A stretch of DNA of 64,000 nt from Rhodococcus sp. Leaf247 (GCF_001426185.1 NZ_LMRP01000001.1:434483-498482); one strand, 5' to 3'; positions 24,288-33,465 are shown, counted from the first letter of the stretch. Notes: generated by a model from the letters alone, not told the origin. Made by a program: numbers and translations.

Positions 24288-26060
24288 TCAGCCCTTGGGC
24301 AGCTTTCCGGCGCCGACCTCGTCGACGTAGCCGTCGTAGCTCTCGACGTATCCGCCGGACTTGCCCTTCAGGACGTACAGGTCGCCGTCACCGTCGCCGT
24401 AGCCGATCTTGCGGAGCTCGACCTTCTTGCTCTTGAACGTCGAGGTGGCCTCGAGGGACTCGACGACGCGGATGAACAGCGGAACCGCGTATCCGGGAAG
24501 GTTCTTGTAGGCGTGCTGGGCGAAGGAGTTGCCGTCGAAGGACTTTCCCCCGCGCAGCGTCACCGCGGCCATTCCTGCCTTACCGTCCGTCTTGTCGATG
24601 TCGACGCCGAAGACCACGGCCTGATCGACGTCCGGATGCGAGTTCAACGCACCCTCCACCTGGGTGGTGGCGACGTTCTCGCCCTTCCACCGGAAGGTGT
24701 CACCCAGTCGGTCGACGAAGGCGACGTGCCGGAAACCCTGCTGGCGCACCAGGTCCCCGGTGTCGAACCAGCAGTCGCCGTCCTTGAAACCGTCCTTGAG
24801 GAGCTTCTTGTTCGTCGCCTCCTCGTCGGAGTACCCGTCGAAGGGCGCACGATCGGTGATCTTCGACAGCAGCAGACCGACGCCGCCGGCACCGACCTTC
24901 GACAGGCGACCCGAGTCGTCGCGCTTGGCCTTGCCCGTCTCGTCGTCGTACTCCACGACGGCGTACGGCAGCGGGCAGAACCCTGCGGTGCGGTCGATGT
25001 TGAAGGCGTTGATGAAGGCGATGTTGCACTCGCTGGCGCCGTAGAACTCCGCCACGCGCGAGATGCCGAAGCGGGTGGTGAACTCTTCCCAGATCTCCGG
25101 GCGCAGTCCGTTGCCCACGATCAGTCTGATGGTGTTGTCGGAGTCCTGCGGAGTCTCGTCCTGAGTCAGCAGGTAGCGGCACAGCTCACCGATGTAGGTG
25201 AATGCGGTGGCCTCGTTCTCGCGGACGTCCTTCCAGAAGTTGGACACCGAGAACTGCTTGCCGATGGCGAGGGTGGCGCCGGACGCCAGCACCGACGACA
25301 GCGACACCGTCAGAGCGTTGTTGTGATAGAGCGGGAGGCAGCAGTAGAGGACGTCGTTCTTGTCCAGTCGTACGCCCATGCTGCCCAGGCCGGACATGGA
25401 CTTCATCCACCGGAAGTGGCTCATCAGGCTGGCCTTGGGCATACCCGTGGTGCCGGAGGTGAAGATGTAGAACGCCTTCTCCTTCGCCTGGATCTCGGTG
25501 GTGGCGACGGGATTCTCGGCGCTCGCCGACTCCGCGAGGCGGTCGAGTTCGTCGGCGTGCAGGACGACCTTCTCCGGCAGCGCCTCGTCGAGCGACTCGA
25601 GCGCTTCGACGCAGTCCTCGTCGACGACGAGCACGCGCGCGTCGAGGATGCCCAGACTGTGCTCGAGCACCTCCCCGCGCTGGTTGAAGTTCAACATGCC
25701 GGCGGTGGCGCCGAGCTTCACGGTCGCGAGAGCGACCAGCAGGGTGCGCATCGAGTTCTTCGCCAGGACGCCGACCACGTCGCCGCGCTGCACACCGCGA
25801 TCGGTGAGCACGGAGGCGTAGCGATTCACCAGATCGTTCGCCTGGCCGTACGTCAGGGTGTTGCCCTCGAACCTGACGAAGGGGTGGTCGGGAGTCTTGG
25901 TGGCGACACGCTGGAAGATGTGGCCGATGGACTCCTTGTCGTCCGGCTTGCGCAGGAAGCCCGGCAGCCCACGCAGGACGCTCGGCAGGGCCGTGGTCAT
26001 CCTCGGCAGTGTGGCGGCGATGTCGAGCAATCCGACCTTGTGACGAGCCTCGGCACCCAT
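24288..26060 (-). CDS. fadD6: Long-chain fatty-acyl-CoA synthetase/transporter FadD6
   Basis: A 590-residue ANL-family enzyme of the FATP/very-long-chain type. The AMP-binding P-loop YIFTSGTTGMPKAS is near residue 210, then FYGASECNIAF and the hinge DTGDLVRQQGFRHVAFVDRLGDT. It activates imported fatty acids to acyl-CoA. I start at ATG 26060 (GGGAGGGG eight nucleotides upstream) rather than an earlier in-frame codon. It follows the LOG protein gene by 56 nt, has its own candidate promoter, and matches Rv1206 in position. Confidence 0.9.
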   Translation of the reverse strand: MGAEARHKVGLLDIAATLPRMTTALPSVLRGLPGFLRKPDDKESIGHIFQRVATKTPDHPFVRFEGNTLTYGQANDLVNRYASVLTDRGVQRGDVVGVLAKNSMRTLLVALATVKLGATAGMLNFNQRGEVLEHSLGILDARVLVVDEDCVEALESLDEALPEKVVLHADELDRLAESASAENPVATTEIQAKEKAFYIFTSGTTGMPKASLMSHFRWMKSMSGLGSMGVRLDKNDVLYCCLPLYHNNALTVSLSSVLASGATLAIGKQFSVSNFWKDVRENEATAFTYIGELCRYLLTQDETPQDSDNTIRLIVGNGLRPEIWEEFTTRFGISRVAEFYGASECNIAFINAFNIDRTAGFCPLPYAVVEYDDETGKAKRDDSGRLSKVGAGGVGLLLSKITDRAPFDGYSDEEATNKKLLKDGFKDGDCWFDTGDLVRQQGFRHVAFVDRLGDTFRWKGENVATTQVEGALNSHPDVDQAVVFGVDIDKTDGKAGMAAVTLRGGKSFDGNSFAQHAYKNLPGYAVPLFIRVVESLEATSTFKSKKVELRKIGYGDGDGDLYVLKGKSGGYVESYDGYVDEVGAGKLPKG

Positions 26061-26081
26061 GTGGTGATCCCCTCCCAAGCG

Positions 26082-26130
26082 AGCCGGCAACGAATCCGGC
26101 TGTGACGACGCTTACCTTACTGGTTGGTAA
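26082..26130 (-). promoter_or_regulatory. fadD6 promoter, candidate operator and leader hairpin
   Basis: On the minus strand TAAGGT (26119-26114) fits a -10. The near-palindrome TTACTGGTTGGTAA (26117-26130), part of a larger TTACC/GGTAA dyad, covers it and includes the stop codon of the upstream gene. A leader hairpin AGCCGG/CCGGCT (26082-26087, 26096-26101) follows. A TetR-type fatty-acid regulator is a reasonable but unproven ligand. Confidence 0.4.
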
Positions 26131-26677
26131 TGTTCACGGTGCGAGGTAGCCCACAGGCGGTCAGCGCCGCGTCCACGTCCGTGGTGAGGATGAGCCGGTC
26201 CAGCGATCTCGCGGAGACGAAACCCGTCCCGGCCAGCGATCGGAGCCACTCGAGCAACGGGGTGTAGTGGCCCTGCGGGTCCAGGATCACGACCGGTTTG
26301 TCGTGCATGCCCAGATAGCCGGACGTCCACGTCTCGAACAATTCCTCGAGAGTGCCGATGCCGCCGGGCAGTGTGACGAACGCGTCGGCACGCTCGTCCA
26401 TCACCTGCTTGCGCTGACGCATCGTGTCGGTGACCACCAGCTCGTCGGAGTCCACGTCGGCCACCTCGCGGTGCACGAGTGCCTTCGGGATCACACCCAG
26501 CGTCGTCGCTCCGGCGGCGCGGGTCGCCGCGGCGACCGCGCCCATCATCGAGACGTTGCCGCCCCCGGACACCAGAGTGCCCCCGCGTCGAGCGATCTCG
26601 GTCCCGACCTCCGCCGCCAGATCGATGTAGTGCTGCTCCACCGGACCGGACGCGCAATACACGCACACTGCCGTCAT
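26117..26677 (-). CDS. LOG-family protein (cytokinin riboside 5'-monophosphate phosphoribohydrolase-like)
   Basis: A 186-residue Rossmann protein. VCVYCASG at the N-terminus, TLVSGGGNVSMMGAVA near residue 35 and the LOG signature PGGIGTLEELFE near residue 103 are intact. LOG proteins hydrolyse AMP-type nucleoside monophosphates to free base and ribose phosphate; in actinobacteria some make cytokinin-like bases. ATG 26677 overlaps the stop of the second LOG gene (ATGA). It corresponds to Rv1205. Confidence 0.87.
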   Translation of the reverse strand: MTAVCVYCASGPVEQHYIDLAAEVGTEIARRGGTLVSGGGNVSMMGAVAAATRAAGATTLGVIPKALVHREVADVDSDELVVTDTMRQRKQVMDERADAFVTLPGGIGTLEELFETWTSGYLGMHDKPVVILDPQGHYTPLLEWLRSLAGTGFVSARSLDRLILTTDVDAALTACGLPRTVNITNQ

Positions 26678-27459
26678 TGCTCGGTCACGCTCGATCGGCT
26701 CTCGGTCTCGGCCAGGCTCTGTCGACTCTCGTCGATCCACCGGACTGCCTCCTCGACGCTGTCGGTGCAGCGGATCAGCTCGAGATCGCTCTCCGACACC
26801 GTTCCGGCGCCCACCAGCGTCGTCCGGATCCACTCGAGCAGACCTCCCCAGAACGCGGTGCCGAACAGGATGATCGGGAACTGCGTCACCTTGCGGGTCT
26901 GGACCAGCGTCAGCGCTTCGAACAGCTCGTCGAGGGTCCCGAATCCGCCCGGCAGACAGACGAAGGCCTGCGAGTACTTCACGAACATCGTCTTACGGAC
27001 GAAGAAGTAGCGGAAGTTGACCCCGAGGTCGACCCACTGGTTCAACGACTGCTCGAAGGGCAGCTCGATGCCCAGGCCGACGGAGAAACCACCCGACTCG
27101 CAGGCCCCCTTGTTGGCGGCTTCCATCGCACCCGGGCCGCCCCCGGTGACGACGGCGTATCCGGCTGCCGACAGTGCAGTGCCCAGCTGGACCCCGACGG
27201 CGTACTCGGCCGAGTCCGGCTTCGTTCGCGCCGACCCGAACACCGTGACAGCGCGGGGCAGCTCGGCCAGTGCGCCGAATCCCTCGACGAACTCGCTCTG
27301 GATACGCAGCACGCGCCACGGATCGGTGTGCAGCCAGTCCGACGGGCCGCGCGAATCGAGGAGGCGTTGGTCGGTGGTCGTTCCGGCGTACTCGCGTCGG
27401 TCCATGACCGGCCCGCGATAGTTCGTCGAGCGGTCTCCCGGTCGTGAAGGCGCGTTCAT
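26674..27459 (-). CDS. LOG-family (TIGR00730) Rossmann protein, second copy
   Basis: A 261-residue protein with AVTVFGSARTK, VVTGGGPGAMEAANKGA and the signature LPGGFGTLDELFEAL. It is longer than the first LOG protein by an N-terminal extension of about 65 residues and a C-terminal tail. The conserved PGGxGTxxE suggests nucleotide phosphoribohydrolase activity. It is encoded between dapE (10-nt gap) and the first LOG gene (4-nt overlap). ATG at 27459. Confidence 0.85.
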   Translation of the reverse strand: MNAPSRPGDRSTNYRGPVMDRREYAGTTTDQRLLDSRGPSDWLHTDPWRVLRIQSEFVEGFGALAELPRAVTVFGSARTKPDSAEYAVGVQLGTALSAAGYAVVTGGGPGAMEAANKGACESGGFSVGLGIELPFEQSLNQWVDLGVNFRYFFVRKTMFVKYSQAFVCLPGGFGTLDELFEALTLVQTRKVTQFPIILFGTAFWGGLLEWIRTTLVGAGTVSESDLELIRCTDSVEEAVRWIDESRQSLAETESRSSVTEQ

Positions 27460-27469
27460 GGTGCCGAGG

Positions 27470-28561
27470 TTAGTGCCCGCCGGTGACAGTCAGATACCGA
27501 CGCAGGACGTCGGCGACATCGGTGATCTGTCCGACGGGAACGTGCTCGTCGCGTTTGTGCGCAAGGTTCGGATCGCCGGGCCCGTAATTGACCGCCGGAA
27601 TGCCGAGCGCGGAGAACCGGGACACGTCGGTCCAGCCGTACTTCGCACGGAATTCTCCGCCGGCCGCGGTGACCAGAGCCGCCGCCGCGGGCGCCGCGAG
27701 ACCCGGCAACGCGCCGGGTGAGCGGTCGGTCACCTCGACCGCGAGGTCGACACCGGCCGTCACCTCGCGTACGTGCTCGATCGCCTGCTCGACACTGCGG
27801 TCCGGCGCGAACCGGAAATTCACGTCCACGAACGCCTCGTCCGGAACGACGTTCCCGGCGACTCCGCCGCTCACCCGCACGGCCTGCAGACCTTCGCGGT
27901 ACACGCATCCGTCGATGTCGACGCTGCGCGGCTCGTACGCGGCCAACCGTTCGAACAGCGGACCCAACTTGTGGACGGCGTTGTCGCCCAGCCACGACCG
28001 CGCAGAATGCGCCCGCGTCCCCGACGCGGTGAACCGGACCCGGAGCGTCCCCTGGCAGCCCGCCTCGATGAAGCCGCCCGACGGTTCGCCGAGGATCGCT
28101 ACATCGCCGCGCAGCCACTCGGGCATCTCGCGTTCGATGCGCCCCAGGCCGTTCGCGGAGGCCTCGATCTCCTCGCAGTCGTAGAAGATCAACGTCAGAT
28201 CGGCGTTCGGTTCCGCGATGGTCGCCGCCAGGTGCAGGAACACGGCATCGCCCGACTTCATGTCGACGGTTCCGCATCCGTACAGAACGTCGCCCTCACG
28301 TCTGCTGGGCACGTTGTCGGCGATGGGGACGGTGTCGAGATGCCCCGCGAGGATCACCCTCGTCGGCAATCCGCGACTCGTCCTGGCCAGCACGGCGTCG
28401 CCGAATCTGACGATCTCGAAGCCGGATGTCTGCTCGCGCAGCGCACTCTCGACCGCATCGGCCAGAGCGGCCTCGTCGCGGGAGACGCTGGGGACGTCCA
28501 CCAGCGCCGCGGTGAGGTCGACAGGATCGGCGTGCAGGTCCAGGGTGATGGGTGCGCTCAC
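27470..28561 (-). CDS. dapE: Succinyl-diaminopimelate desuccinylase
   Basis: A 363-residue M20 metallopeptidase-like enzyme. The di-zinc site is visible as AGHLDTVP (near 71), [10 protein letters not shown] (near 97) and FYDCEEIEA with the catalytic Glu near 127; GEPSG and the late His complete it. It releases diaminopimelate for lysine and peptidoglycan. It starts with GTG at 28561; TAAGGT 7 nt upstream implies a leaderless mRNA. It is divergent from dapD, another enzyme of the same pathway, with only 33 bp between them. Confidence 0.92.
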   Translation of the reverse strand: MSAPITLDLHADPVDLTAALVDVPSVSRDEAALADAVESALREQTSGFEIVRFGDAVLARTSRGLPTRVILAGHLDTVPIADNVPSRREGDVLYGCGTVDMKSGDAVFLHLAATIAEPNADLTLIFYDCEEIEASANGLGRIEREMPEWLRGDVAILGEPSGGFIEAGCQGTLRVRFTASGTRAHSARSWLGDNAVHKLGPLFERLAAYEPRSVDIDGCVYREGLQAVRVSGGVAGNVVPDEAFVDVNFRFAPDRSVEQAIEHVREVTAGVDLAVEVTDRSPGALPGLAAPAAAALVTAAGGEFRAKYGWTDVSRFSALGIPAVNYGPGDPNLAHKRDEHVPVGQITDVADVLRRYLTVTGGH

Positions 28562-28568
28562 CTGCCCG

Positions 28569-28586
28569 ACCTTATTCCTCTAGGCT
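28569..28586. promoter_or_regulatory. Overlapping divergent dapE/dapD promoters
   Basis: TAAGGT on the minus strand (28574-28569) lies 7 nt before the dapE GTG, and TAGGCT on the plus strand (28581-28586) lies 8 nt before the dapD GTG. Each promoter's -35 region would fall at the other gene's start, so simultaneous occupancy by RNA polymerase seems impossible. Confidence 0.5.
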
Positions 28587-28594
28587 CTCCACCC

Positions 28595-29545
28595 GTGACC
28601 ACAGGCGCATCGGCAGTCGGCATTGCACACATCACGACCTCGGGAACGGTGCTGGACACCTGGTTTCCCGCACCCGAGTTGGGTGAGGTCGCCGAGACGG
28701 GTACCACCCGTCTCGCCGAGTCGGACATCCCCGCGGAGCTGGCACCCCTCGTCGGCACGGATGACGCACGCGGCCTCGAGATCGTCGCGGTGCGCACCAC
28801 CATCAGCTCGCTCGACGACGCGCCCACCGATGCTCACGACGTGTACCTCCGCCTGCACCTGCTCTCGCACCGGTTGGTGCAGCCGCACGGGGTCAACCTC
28901 GACGGACAGTTCGGACTGCTGTCGAACGTCGTGTGGACCAACTTCGGCCCCGCCGCCGTCGAGGGCTTCGAAGCGACCCGCGCCAAGCTGCGCGCCCGCG
29001 GACACGTCACCGTCTACAGCATCGACAAGTTCCCCCGCCTGGTCGACTACGTTCTCCCCACCGGAGTGCGTATCGGCGACGCCGACCGGGTCCGCCTCGG
29101 CGCGCACCTCGCGTCCGGCACCACGGTCATGCACGAGGGATTCGTCAACTTCAACGCCGGCACACTCGGCTCGTCGATGGTGGAAGGCCGCATCTCGGCC
29201 GGCGTCGTCGTCGACGACGGGTCGGACGTGGGCGGTGGCGCCTCGATCATGGGCACCCTGTCCGGTGGCGGCAAGGCCGTCATCTCCGTCGGTCAGCGCT
29301 GCCTGCTGGGCGCGAACGCCGGATTGGGCATCTCGCTCGGAGACGACTGCGTCGTGGAGGCGGGCCTCTACATCACCGCGGGTACCAAGGTCACCGGACC
29401 GGACGGCACCGTCATCAAGGCGTCCGAGTTGAGCGGCAAGTCGAATCTTCTCTTCCGCCGTAATTCCGTCTCCGGTGCGGTCGAGGTCGTGCCGTGGAAG
29501 GGTACGGGAGTCGAGCTCAACTCGATCCTGCACGCGAACGACTGA
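28595..29545 (+). CDS. dapD: Tetrahydrodipicolinate N-succinyltransferase
   Basis: A 316-residue actinobacterial-type DapD. The N-terminal half ends with the motif [17 protein letters not shown]; residues about 165-290 form the left-handed beta-helix ([55 protein letters not shown]). It adds the succinyl group that DapC and DapE later act on; all three genes are in this window. GTG 28595 is chosen by the -10 spacing and gives a length within one residue of the M. tuberculosis enzyme. Confidence 0.92.
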   Translation: MTTGASAVGIAHITTSGTVLDTWFPAPELGEVAETGTTRLAESDIPAELAPLVGTDDARGLEIVAVRTTISSLDDAPTDAHDVYLRLHLLSHRLVQPHGVNLDGQFGLLSNVVWTNFGPAAVEGFEATRAKLRARGHVTVYSIDKFPRLVDYVLPTGVRIGDADRVRLGAHLASGTTVMHEGFVNFNAGTLGSSMVEGRISAGVVVDDGSDVGGGASIMGTLSGGGKAVISVGQRCLLGANAGLGISLGDDCVVEAGLYITAGTKVTGPDGTVIKASELSGKSNLLFRRNSVSGAVEVVPWKGTGVELNSILHAND

Positions 29546-29586
29546 CCGGGAGTCCTGCCCGGCCATTGCTGCCCCGGGGGGACACC

Positions 29587-30129
29587 GTGGACGACGCACC
29601 AACGCTTCGAACCGTGTCGACGGACGAGTTGTCCGACGCCGACACCCATGCCTGCGAGGGATTGGTGCGCGGCGCGTTCGGTGAGCACTTCACACCTCAC
29701 GACTGGATCCATGCCCTCGGTGGCGTCCATGCCGTCCTCACGGTAGGCGATCGCGTGATAGGCCATGCAGCGGTGGTCCCGCGGCTCCTCGCCCACGACG
29801 GGAAGGAGTTCGACGGCGGCTTCGTCGAGGCCGTCGCGCTGGACCCCGAGTTCCGCGGAACCGGCCAGGGCGCCGCGGTCATGGAGGCGATCGAAGCCGA
29901 GATCGAGTCGAGTGATGTTCTGGGCGTCCTCAATTCACTTCCCGAGGCCGTCGGGTTCTACGAGGCGCGCGGGTGGGTCCGCTGGCGTGGACTGCTCGGC
30001 GGCATCGGCAACTTCGACGACCCGACACCTCCGGACGACCAGGACACCGTCATGGTGTTCCGTCCACCCGCGCACATCGACGTCGACGGCGTGCTGCTGG
30101 TCAACAACCGCGTCGGATCCCGCTGGTAG
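29587..30129 (+). CDS. aac(2'): AAC(2')-I-like aminoglycoside 2'-N-acetyltransferase (GNAT)
   Basis: A 180-residue GNAT protein that tracks M. tuberculosis AAC(2')-Ic across its length: GAFGEHFTPHDWIHALGG near residue 28, HAAVVPRLL, FVEAVALDPEFRGTGQG (acetyl-CoA loop with the Glu) and YEARGWVRWRG. It ends in Trp, as AAC(2')-Ic does, where the terminal Trp carboxylate is thought to serve in catalysis; the nearby Asp of AAC(2')-Ic is Ser here. It may acetylate aminoglycosides or a native amine. It lies 41 nt after dapD. The GTG start follows a GGGGGG run. Confidence 0.82.
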   Translation: MDDAPTLRTVSTDELSDADTHACEGLVRGAFGEHFTPHDWIHALGGVHAVLTVGDRVIGHAAVVPRLLAHDGKEFDGGFVEAVALDPEFRGTGQGAAVMEAIEAEIESSDVLGVLNSLPEAVGFYEARGWVRWRGLLGGIGNFDDPTPPDDQDTVMVFRPPAHIDVDGVLLVNNRVGSRW

Positions 30130-30143
30130 CTGCCTGAGCGCTC

Positions 30144-30172
30144 TTGACACATGAACGGAATCCGCGTTCACT
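30144..30172 (+). promoter_or_regulatory. TetR gene promoter with palindromic operator
   Basis: TTGACA (30144-30149) is a consensus -35; 17 nt on, TTCACT (30167-30172) is a possible -10 seven nucleotides before the ATG at 30180. Between them lies TGAACG-N7-CGTTCA (30152-30170), a 19-bp dyad well placed for repression by the adjacent TetR protein. Confidence 0.6.
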
Positions 30173-30179
30173 CCTTGAC

Positions 30180-30818
30180 ATGGCCTACCGACGGACTGCC
30201 GCCGTTCAAGAGCGACTCGACGCTGCGCGGTCCGGAATCGTCGCTGCCGCACTGACACTGGTGGCCGAGCAGGGTTACGCAGGCTGCGCGATGGCGGACG
30301 TGGCGGCACGCGCCGGCATCGGCGTGGGCACCGTCTACCGCTACTTCCCCGGCAAGGGCGAGCTGTTCGCCGAGGTCTTCCGGGACGCGTGCGGACGCGA
30401 GGTGACGGCCGCGACCACCGCGGGAACGCACGCGGCGCGGACCGGCTCGACGATCGACTCCATCCTCGCCTCGGTACGCACGTTCGCCGAACGCGCACTA
30501 CGGAATCCGACACTGGCCTACGCCCTTCTCGCCGAACCCATCGATGCCCTCGTCGACACCGAACGCCTCGCGTTCCGGGTGGCGTTCGCCGAGGCGTTCG
30601 CCTCCTCCATCCGGGCAGGCGTACAGGCCGGGGAACTACCCGATCAGGACGCGTCCATCACCGCCTCGTGCCTGGTCGGCGCCATCGGCGAAGCACTGGT
30701 GCTGCCCCTGGCCCGCGGGCACGCCGACGCGTCCACCCTCGACGCGCTCGACACCTTCACCCTGCGCGCACTCGGCGCATCCCCCGCCTCCCTCTCCCCC
30801 GTCAGGAAGTCGTCATGA
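30180..30818 (+). CDS. TetR-family transcriptional regulator
   Basis: A 212-residue regulator. The N-terminal HTH is typical (AALTLVAEQGYAGCAMADVA, then GIGVGTVYRYFPGKGELFAEVF); the C-terminal two thirds form the ligand domain. It is first in an apparent operon with an acyl-CoA dehydrogenase (ATGA overlap) and a crotonase, so an acyl-CoA ligand is likely. No Shine-Dalgarno precedes ATG 30180, and the promoter spacing suggests a leaderless message. A dyad in its promoter supports autorepression. Confidence 0.87.
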   Translation: MAYRRTAAVQERLDAARSGIVAAALTLVAEQGYAGCAMADVAARAGIGVGTVYRYFPGKGELFAEVFRDACGREVTAATTAGTHAARTGSTIDSILASVRTFAERALRNPTLAYALLAEPIDALVDTERLAFRVAFAEAFASSIRAGVQAGELPDQDASITASCLVGAIGEALVLPLARGHADASTLDALDTFTLRALGASPASLSPVRKSS

Positions 30819-32452
30819 CCACGACCCATACCGTCACCAACCAGGTCCCGCCGCTGATCGGCCACGACGTCGCGGAGCACCCGGTGATCCTCGAGGCGTT
30901 GCACCGGGAAGGCGCCGCGGACTCCCTCGACGAGTTGCATCGCCTCGGCCGTCTCGCGGGCAGCGAGCAGGCGCAGCGGTGGGGCGACCTGGCGGAGGAG
31001 CATCCGCCCGTCCTGCACACGCACGACCGGTACGGCAATCGCATCGACGAGGTGGTCTACGACCCCGCGTATCACGAGTTGATGCGCACGGCAGTCGAAT
31101 TCGGGATGCACGGGGCTCCGTGGAACGATCCGTCGCCGCACGCGCATTTCGAGCGTGCCGCGAAATTCAGCGTCTGGGGCGCGGTCGATGCAGGCCACGG
31201 ATGCCCGATCTCCATGACCTACGCCGTGGTCCCGGCCCTGCGCGCGAACTCCGAGCTGGCAGCGCAGTACGAGCCGCTGCTGACCACGCGCACCTACGAT
31301 CCGTCGCTGCGGGCTCCACTCGAGAAGTCCGGGCTCGTCGCCGGTATGTCGATGACCGAGAAGCAGGGCGGCTCGGACGTGCGTGCCAACCGGACGACGG
31401 CGGTGCCGCAGCCCGACGGGTCGTACCGCATCACCGGCCACAAATGGTTCACGTCCGCACCGATGTCCGACATCCTGCTGGTCCTCGCGCAGGCACCGGG
31501 TGGCCTGTCCTGTTTCTTCCTGCCTCGAATCCTGCCCGACGGCACCCGCAACGCCATGGCGATCCAGCGCCTGAAGGACAAGCTCGGAAACCACTCCAAC
31601 GCCTCCAGCGAAGTCGAATACGACGATGCCACGGCATGGCTCGTGGGCGACGAGGGCCGCGGCGTGCCCACCATCATCGAGATGGTGAACATGACCCGGT
31701 TGGACTGCACGCTGGGATCTGCCACCGGTATGCGCGCCGGTACTGCGCAAGCCATCCACCATGCGGTGCACCGCCAGGCCTTCGGCAAGAATCTCGTCGA
31801 CCAGCCGCTGATGCGCAACGTCCTCGCCGATCTCGCCGTCGAGTCCGAGGCCTCGACCACGGTGGCTCTGTGGTTGGCCGCGCTGACCGACCGGGCCACG
31901 GCCGGCGACCGGCACGCTACGGCGCTGCGCCGCATCAGCCTGTCCGTGAGCAAGTATCTTGTGTGCAAGCGCGGACCCGCACATGCCGCAGAAGCTCTGG
32001 AATGCCTGGGCGGCAACGGGTATGCGGAGGAGTCGCGGATGCCGCGGCTCTACCGCGAGGCTCCCCTGCTGTCGGTGTGGGAGGGCTCGGGCAACGTCGC
32101 GGCGCTCGACACCCTGCGGGCGGTGGCGAAGCAGCCGGACACTCTCGCCGTCTTCTTCGACGAGCTCGACAGCTGCGCCGGGTCCGACGCGGCGCTCGAC
32201 GCCTCGGTGCGGTCGCTCAAGAATTCCTTCGGGGACCTCGCGACGGTGGAGCACCGCGCGCGCCGGATCGTCGGCGACATGGCGCTGGCACTGCAGGGCT
32301 CGCTGCTGGTGCGGTACGGACACCCCGCCGTGGCGGACGCCTTCACCTCCAGCCGTCTGGGCGGGGACTGGGGCAGCGTCTACGGAACCCTCCCCACCGG
32401 TATCGACGCGGCGACGATCATCGAGCGATCCACACCGAAGGTGCCCGCATGA
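30815..32452 (+). CDS. Acyl-CoA dehydrogenase family protein, AidB-like
   Basis: A 545-residue flavoprotein, longer than ordinary acyl-CoA dehydrogenases and close in layout to AidB. Features seen are GMSMTEKQGGSDVRANRT near residue 180, RLKDKLGNHSNASSEVEYDD near 252, TRLDCTLGSATGMRAGTAQA near 295 and the C-terminal ECLGGNGYAEE and SVWEGSGNVAALDTLRA blocks. AidB members bind DNA and FAD; others oxidise branched acyl-CoAs. The gene overlaps tetR by 4 nt and the crotonase by 4 nt, which favours acyl-CoA metabolism. Confidence 0.83.
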   Translation: MTTTHTVTNQVPPLIGHDVAEHPVILEALHREGAADSLDELHRLGRLAGSEQAQRWGDLAEEHPPVLHTHDRYGNRIDEVVYDPAYHELMRTAVEFGMHGAPWNDPSPHAHFERAAKFSVWGAVDAGHGCPISMTYAVVPALRANSELAAQYEPLLTTRTYDPSLRAPLEKSGLVAGMSMTEKQGGSDVRANRTTAVPQPDGSYRITGHKWFTSAPMSDILLVLAQAPGGLSCFFLPRILPDGTRNAMAIQRLKDKLGNHSNASSEVEYDDATAWLVGDEGRGVPTIIEMVNMTRLDCTLGSATGMRAGTAQAIHHAVHRQAFGKNLVDQPLMRNVLADLAVESEASTTVALWLAALTDRATAGDRHATALRRISLSVSKYLVCKRGPAHAAEALECLGGNGYAEESRMPRLYREAPLLSVWEGSGNVAALDTLRAVAKQPDTLAVFFDELDSCAGSDAALDASVRSLKNSFGDLATVEHRARRIVGDMALALQGSLLVRYGHPAVADAFTSSRLGGDWGSVYGTLPTGIDAATIIERSTPKVPA

Positions 32453-33441
32453 GCGACGGGCCGGCCGCGTGGCGTGACGGCTGGGACGAGGGCGCCGACT
32501 CGCCGTTCGAGGGTCGACCCGCGCCCGACGAGTCGCCGCGGTACCGCACGCTGACCTACGAGGTCACCGGGCGCATCGCGCGTATCACCTTCGATCGACC
32601 AGAGCACGGCAACGCCATCACCGCGGACACTCCGGTCGAGCTGGCTGCCGCCGTGGAGCGCGCCGATCTGGACCCGCGTGTCCACGTGATGCTGCTGTCC
32701 GGCCGCGGCAAGGGCTTCTGCGGCGGCTACGACCTGTCGATCTACGCCGAGAACCTGGACCGGGGCGACGACGACGCCGCAGACACCACCGGCACGGTTC
32801 TCGACCCCGTCGTCCAAGCCCGCAACCACGACCCGTCCGGGACGTGGGATCCGATGCTCGACTACGCGATGATGAGCCGCTTCAATCGCGGCTTCGCGAG
32901 CCTGTTGCACGCGAACAAGCCCGTCGTCGCCAAGCTTCACGGCTTCGCCGTCGCCGGCGGCACGGACATCGCGCTCTACGCCGACCAGATCATCTGCGCC
33001 GACGACACCAAGATCGGCTATCCCCCGACGCGGGTCTGGGGAGTCCCCGCGGCAGGCATGTGGGCGCACCGCCTCGGCGACCAGCGCGCCAAACGACTGC
33101 TGCTGACCGGCGACTGCCTCACCGGCAAGCAGGCCGCGGAATGGGGCCTCGCCGTCGAGTCCGCGCCCGCCGACCGATTGGACGCGCGGACCGAGGACCT
33201 GGTGGCGCGGATCGCACGGATGCCGATCAACCAGCTGATCATGGTGAAGCTCGCTCTCAACAGCTCGCTCCTGGCGTCGGGCGTCGCCACGTCGACGATG
33301 GTCAGCACCGTGTTCGACGGCATCTCCCGGCACACCCGTGAGGGCTACGCATTCCAGACCCGTGCTGCCACAGTCGGATTCCGGCAAGCGGTGCAGGAAC
33401 GGGACGAGCCGTTCGGCGATGCCAAGCGGCGCGCGGAATAG
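32449..33441 (+). CDS. Enoyl-CoA hydratase/isomerase (crotonase) family protein
   Basis: A 330-residue crotonase. The oxyanion-hole segments are SGRGKGFCGGYDLS near residue 80 and KLHGFAVAGGTDIALYAD near 160. It has about 30 extra residues before the fold and a 35-residue insertion after the first oxyanion loop, so the substrate may be unusual. The usual paired Glu residues are not evident (TKIGYPPTRVWG has no Glu), so hydratase activity is uncertain. ATG 32449 overlaps the dehydrogenase stop. Confidence 0.82.
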   Translation: MSDGPAAWRDGWDEGADSPFEGRPAPDESPRYRTLTYEVTGRIARITFDRPEHGNAITADTPVELAAAVERADLDPRVHVMLLSGRGKGFCGGYDLSIYAENLDRGDDDAADTTGTVLDPVVQARNHDPSGTWDPMLDYAMMSRFNRGFASLLHANKPVVAKLHGFAVAGGTDIALYADQIICADDTKIGYPPTRVWGVPAAGMWAHRLGDQRAKRLLLTGDCLTGKQAAEWGLAVESAPADRLDARTEDLVARIARMPINQLIMVKLALNSSLLASGVATSTMVSTVFDGISRHTREGYAFQTRAATVGFRQAVQERDEPFGDAKRRAE

Positions 33442-33465
33442 AGCGTCGCGGTAAATCGGTTGGAT

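Noticed and set aside
30544-33441. A 965-codon open frame on the plus strand running through the TetR, dehydrogenase and crotonase genes
   Set aside because: Only its last 330 codons are the crotonase gene. The upstream part is Arg/Pro/Ala-rich shadow of the dehydrogenase, which has clear motifs in another frame and an ATGA junction at 32449.
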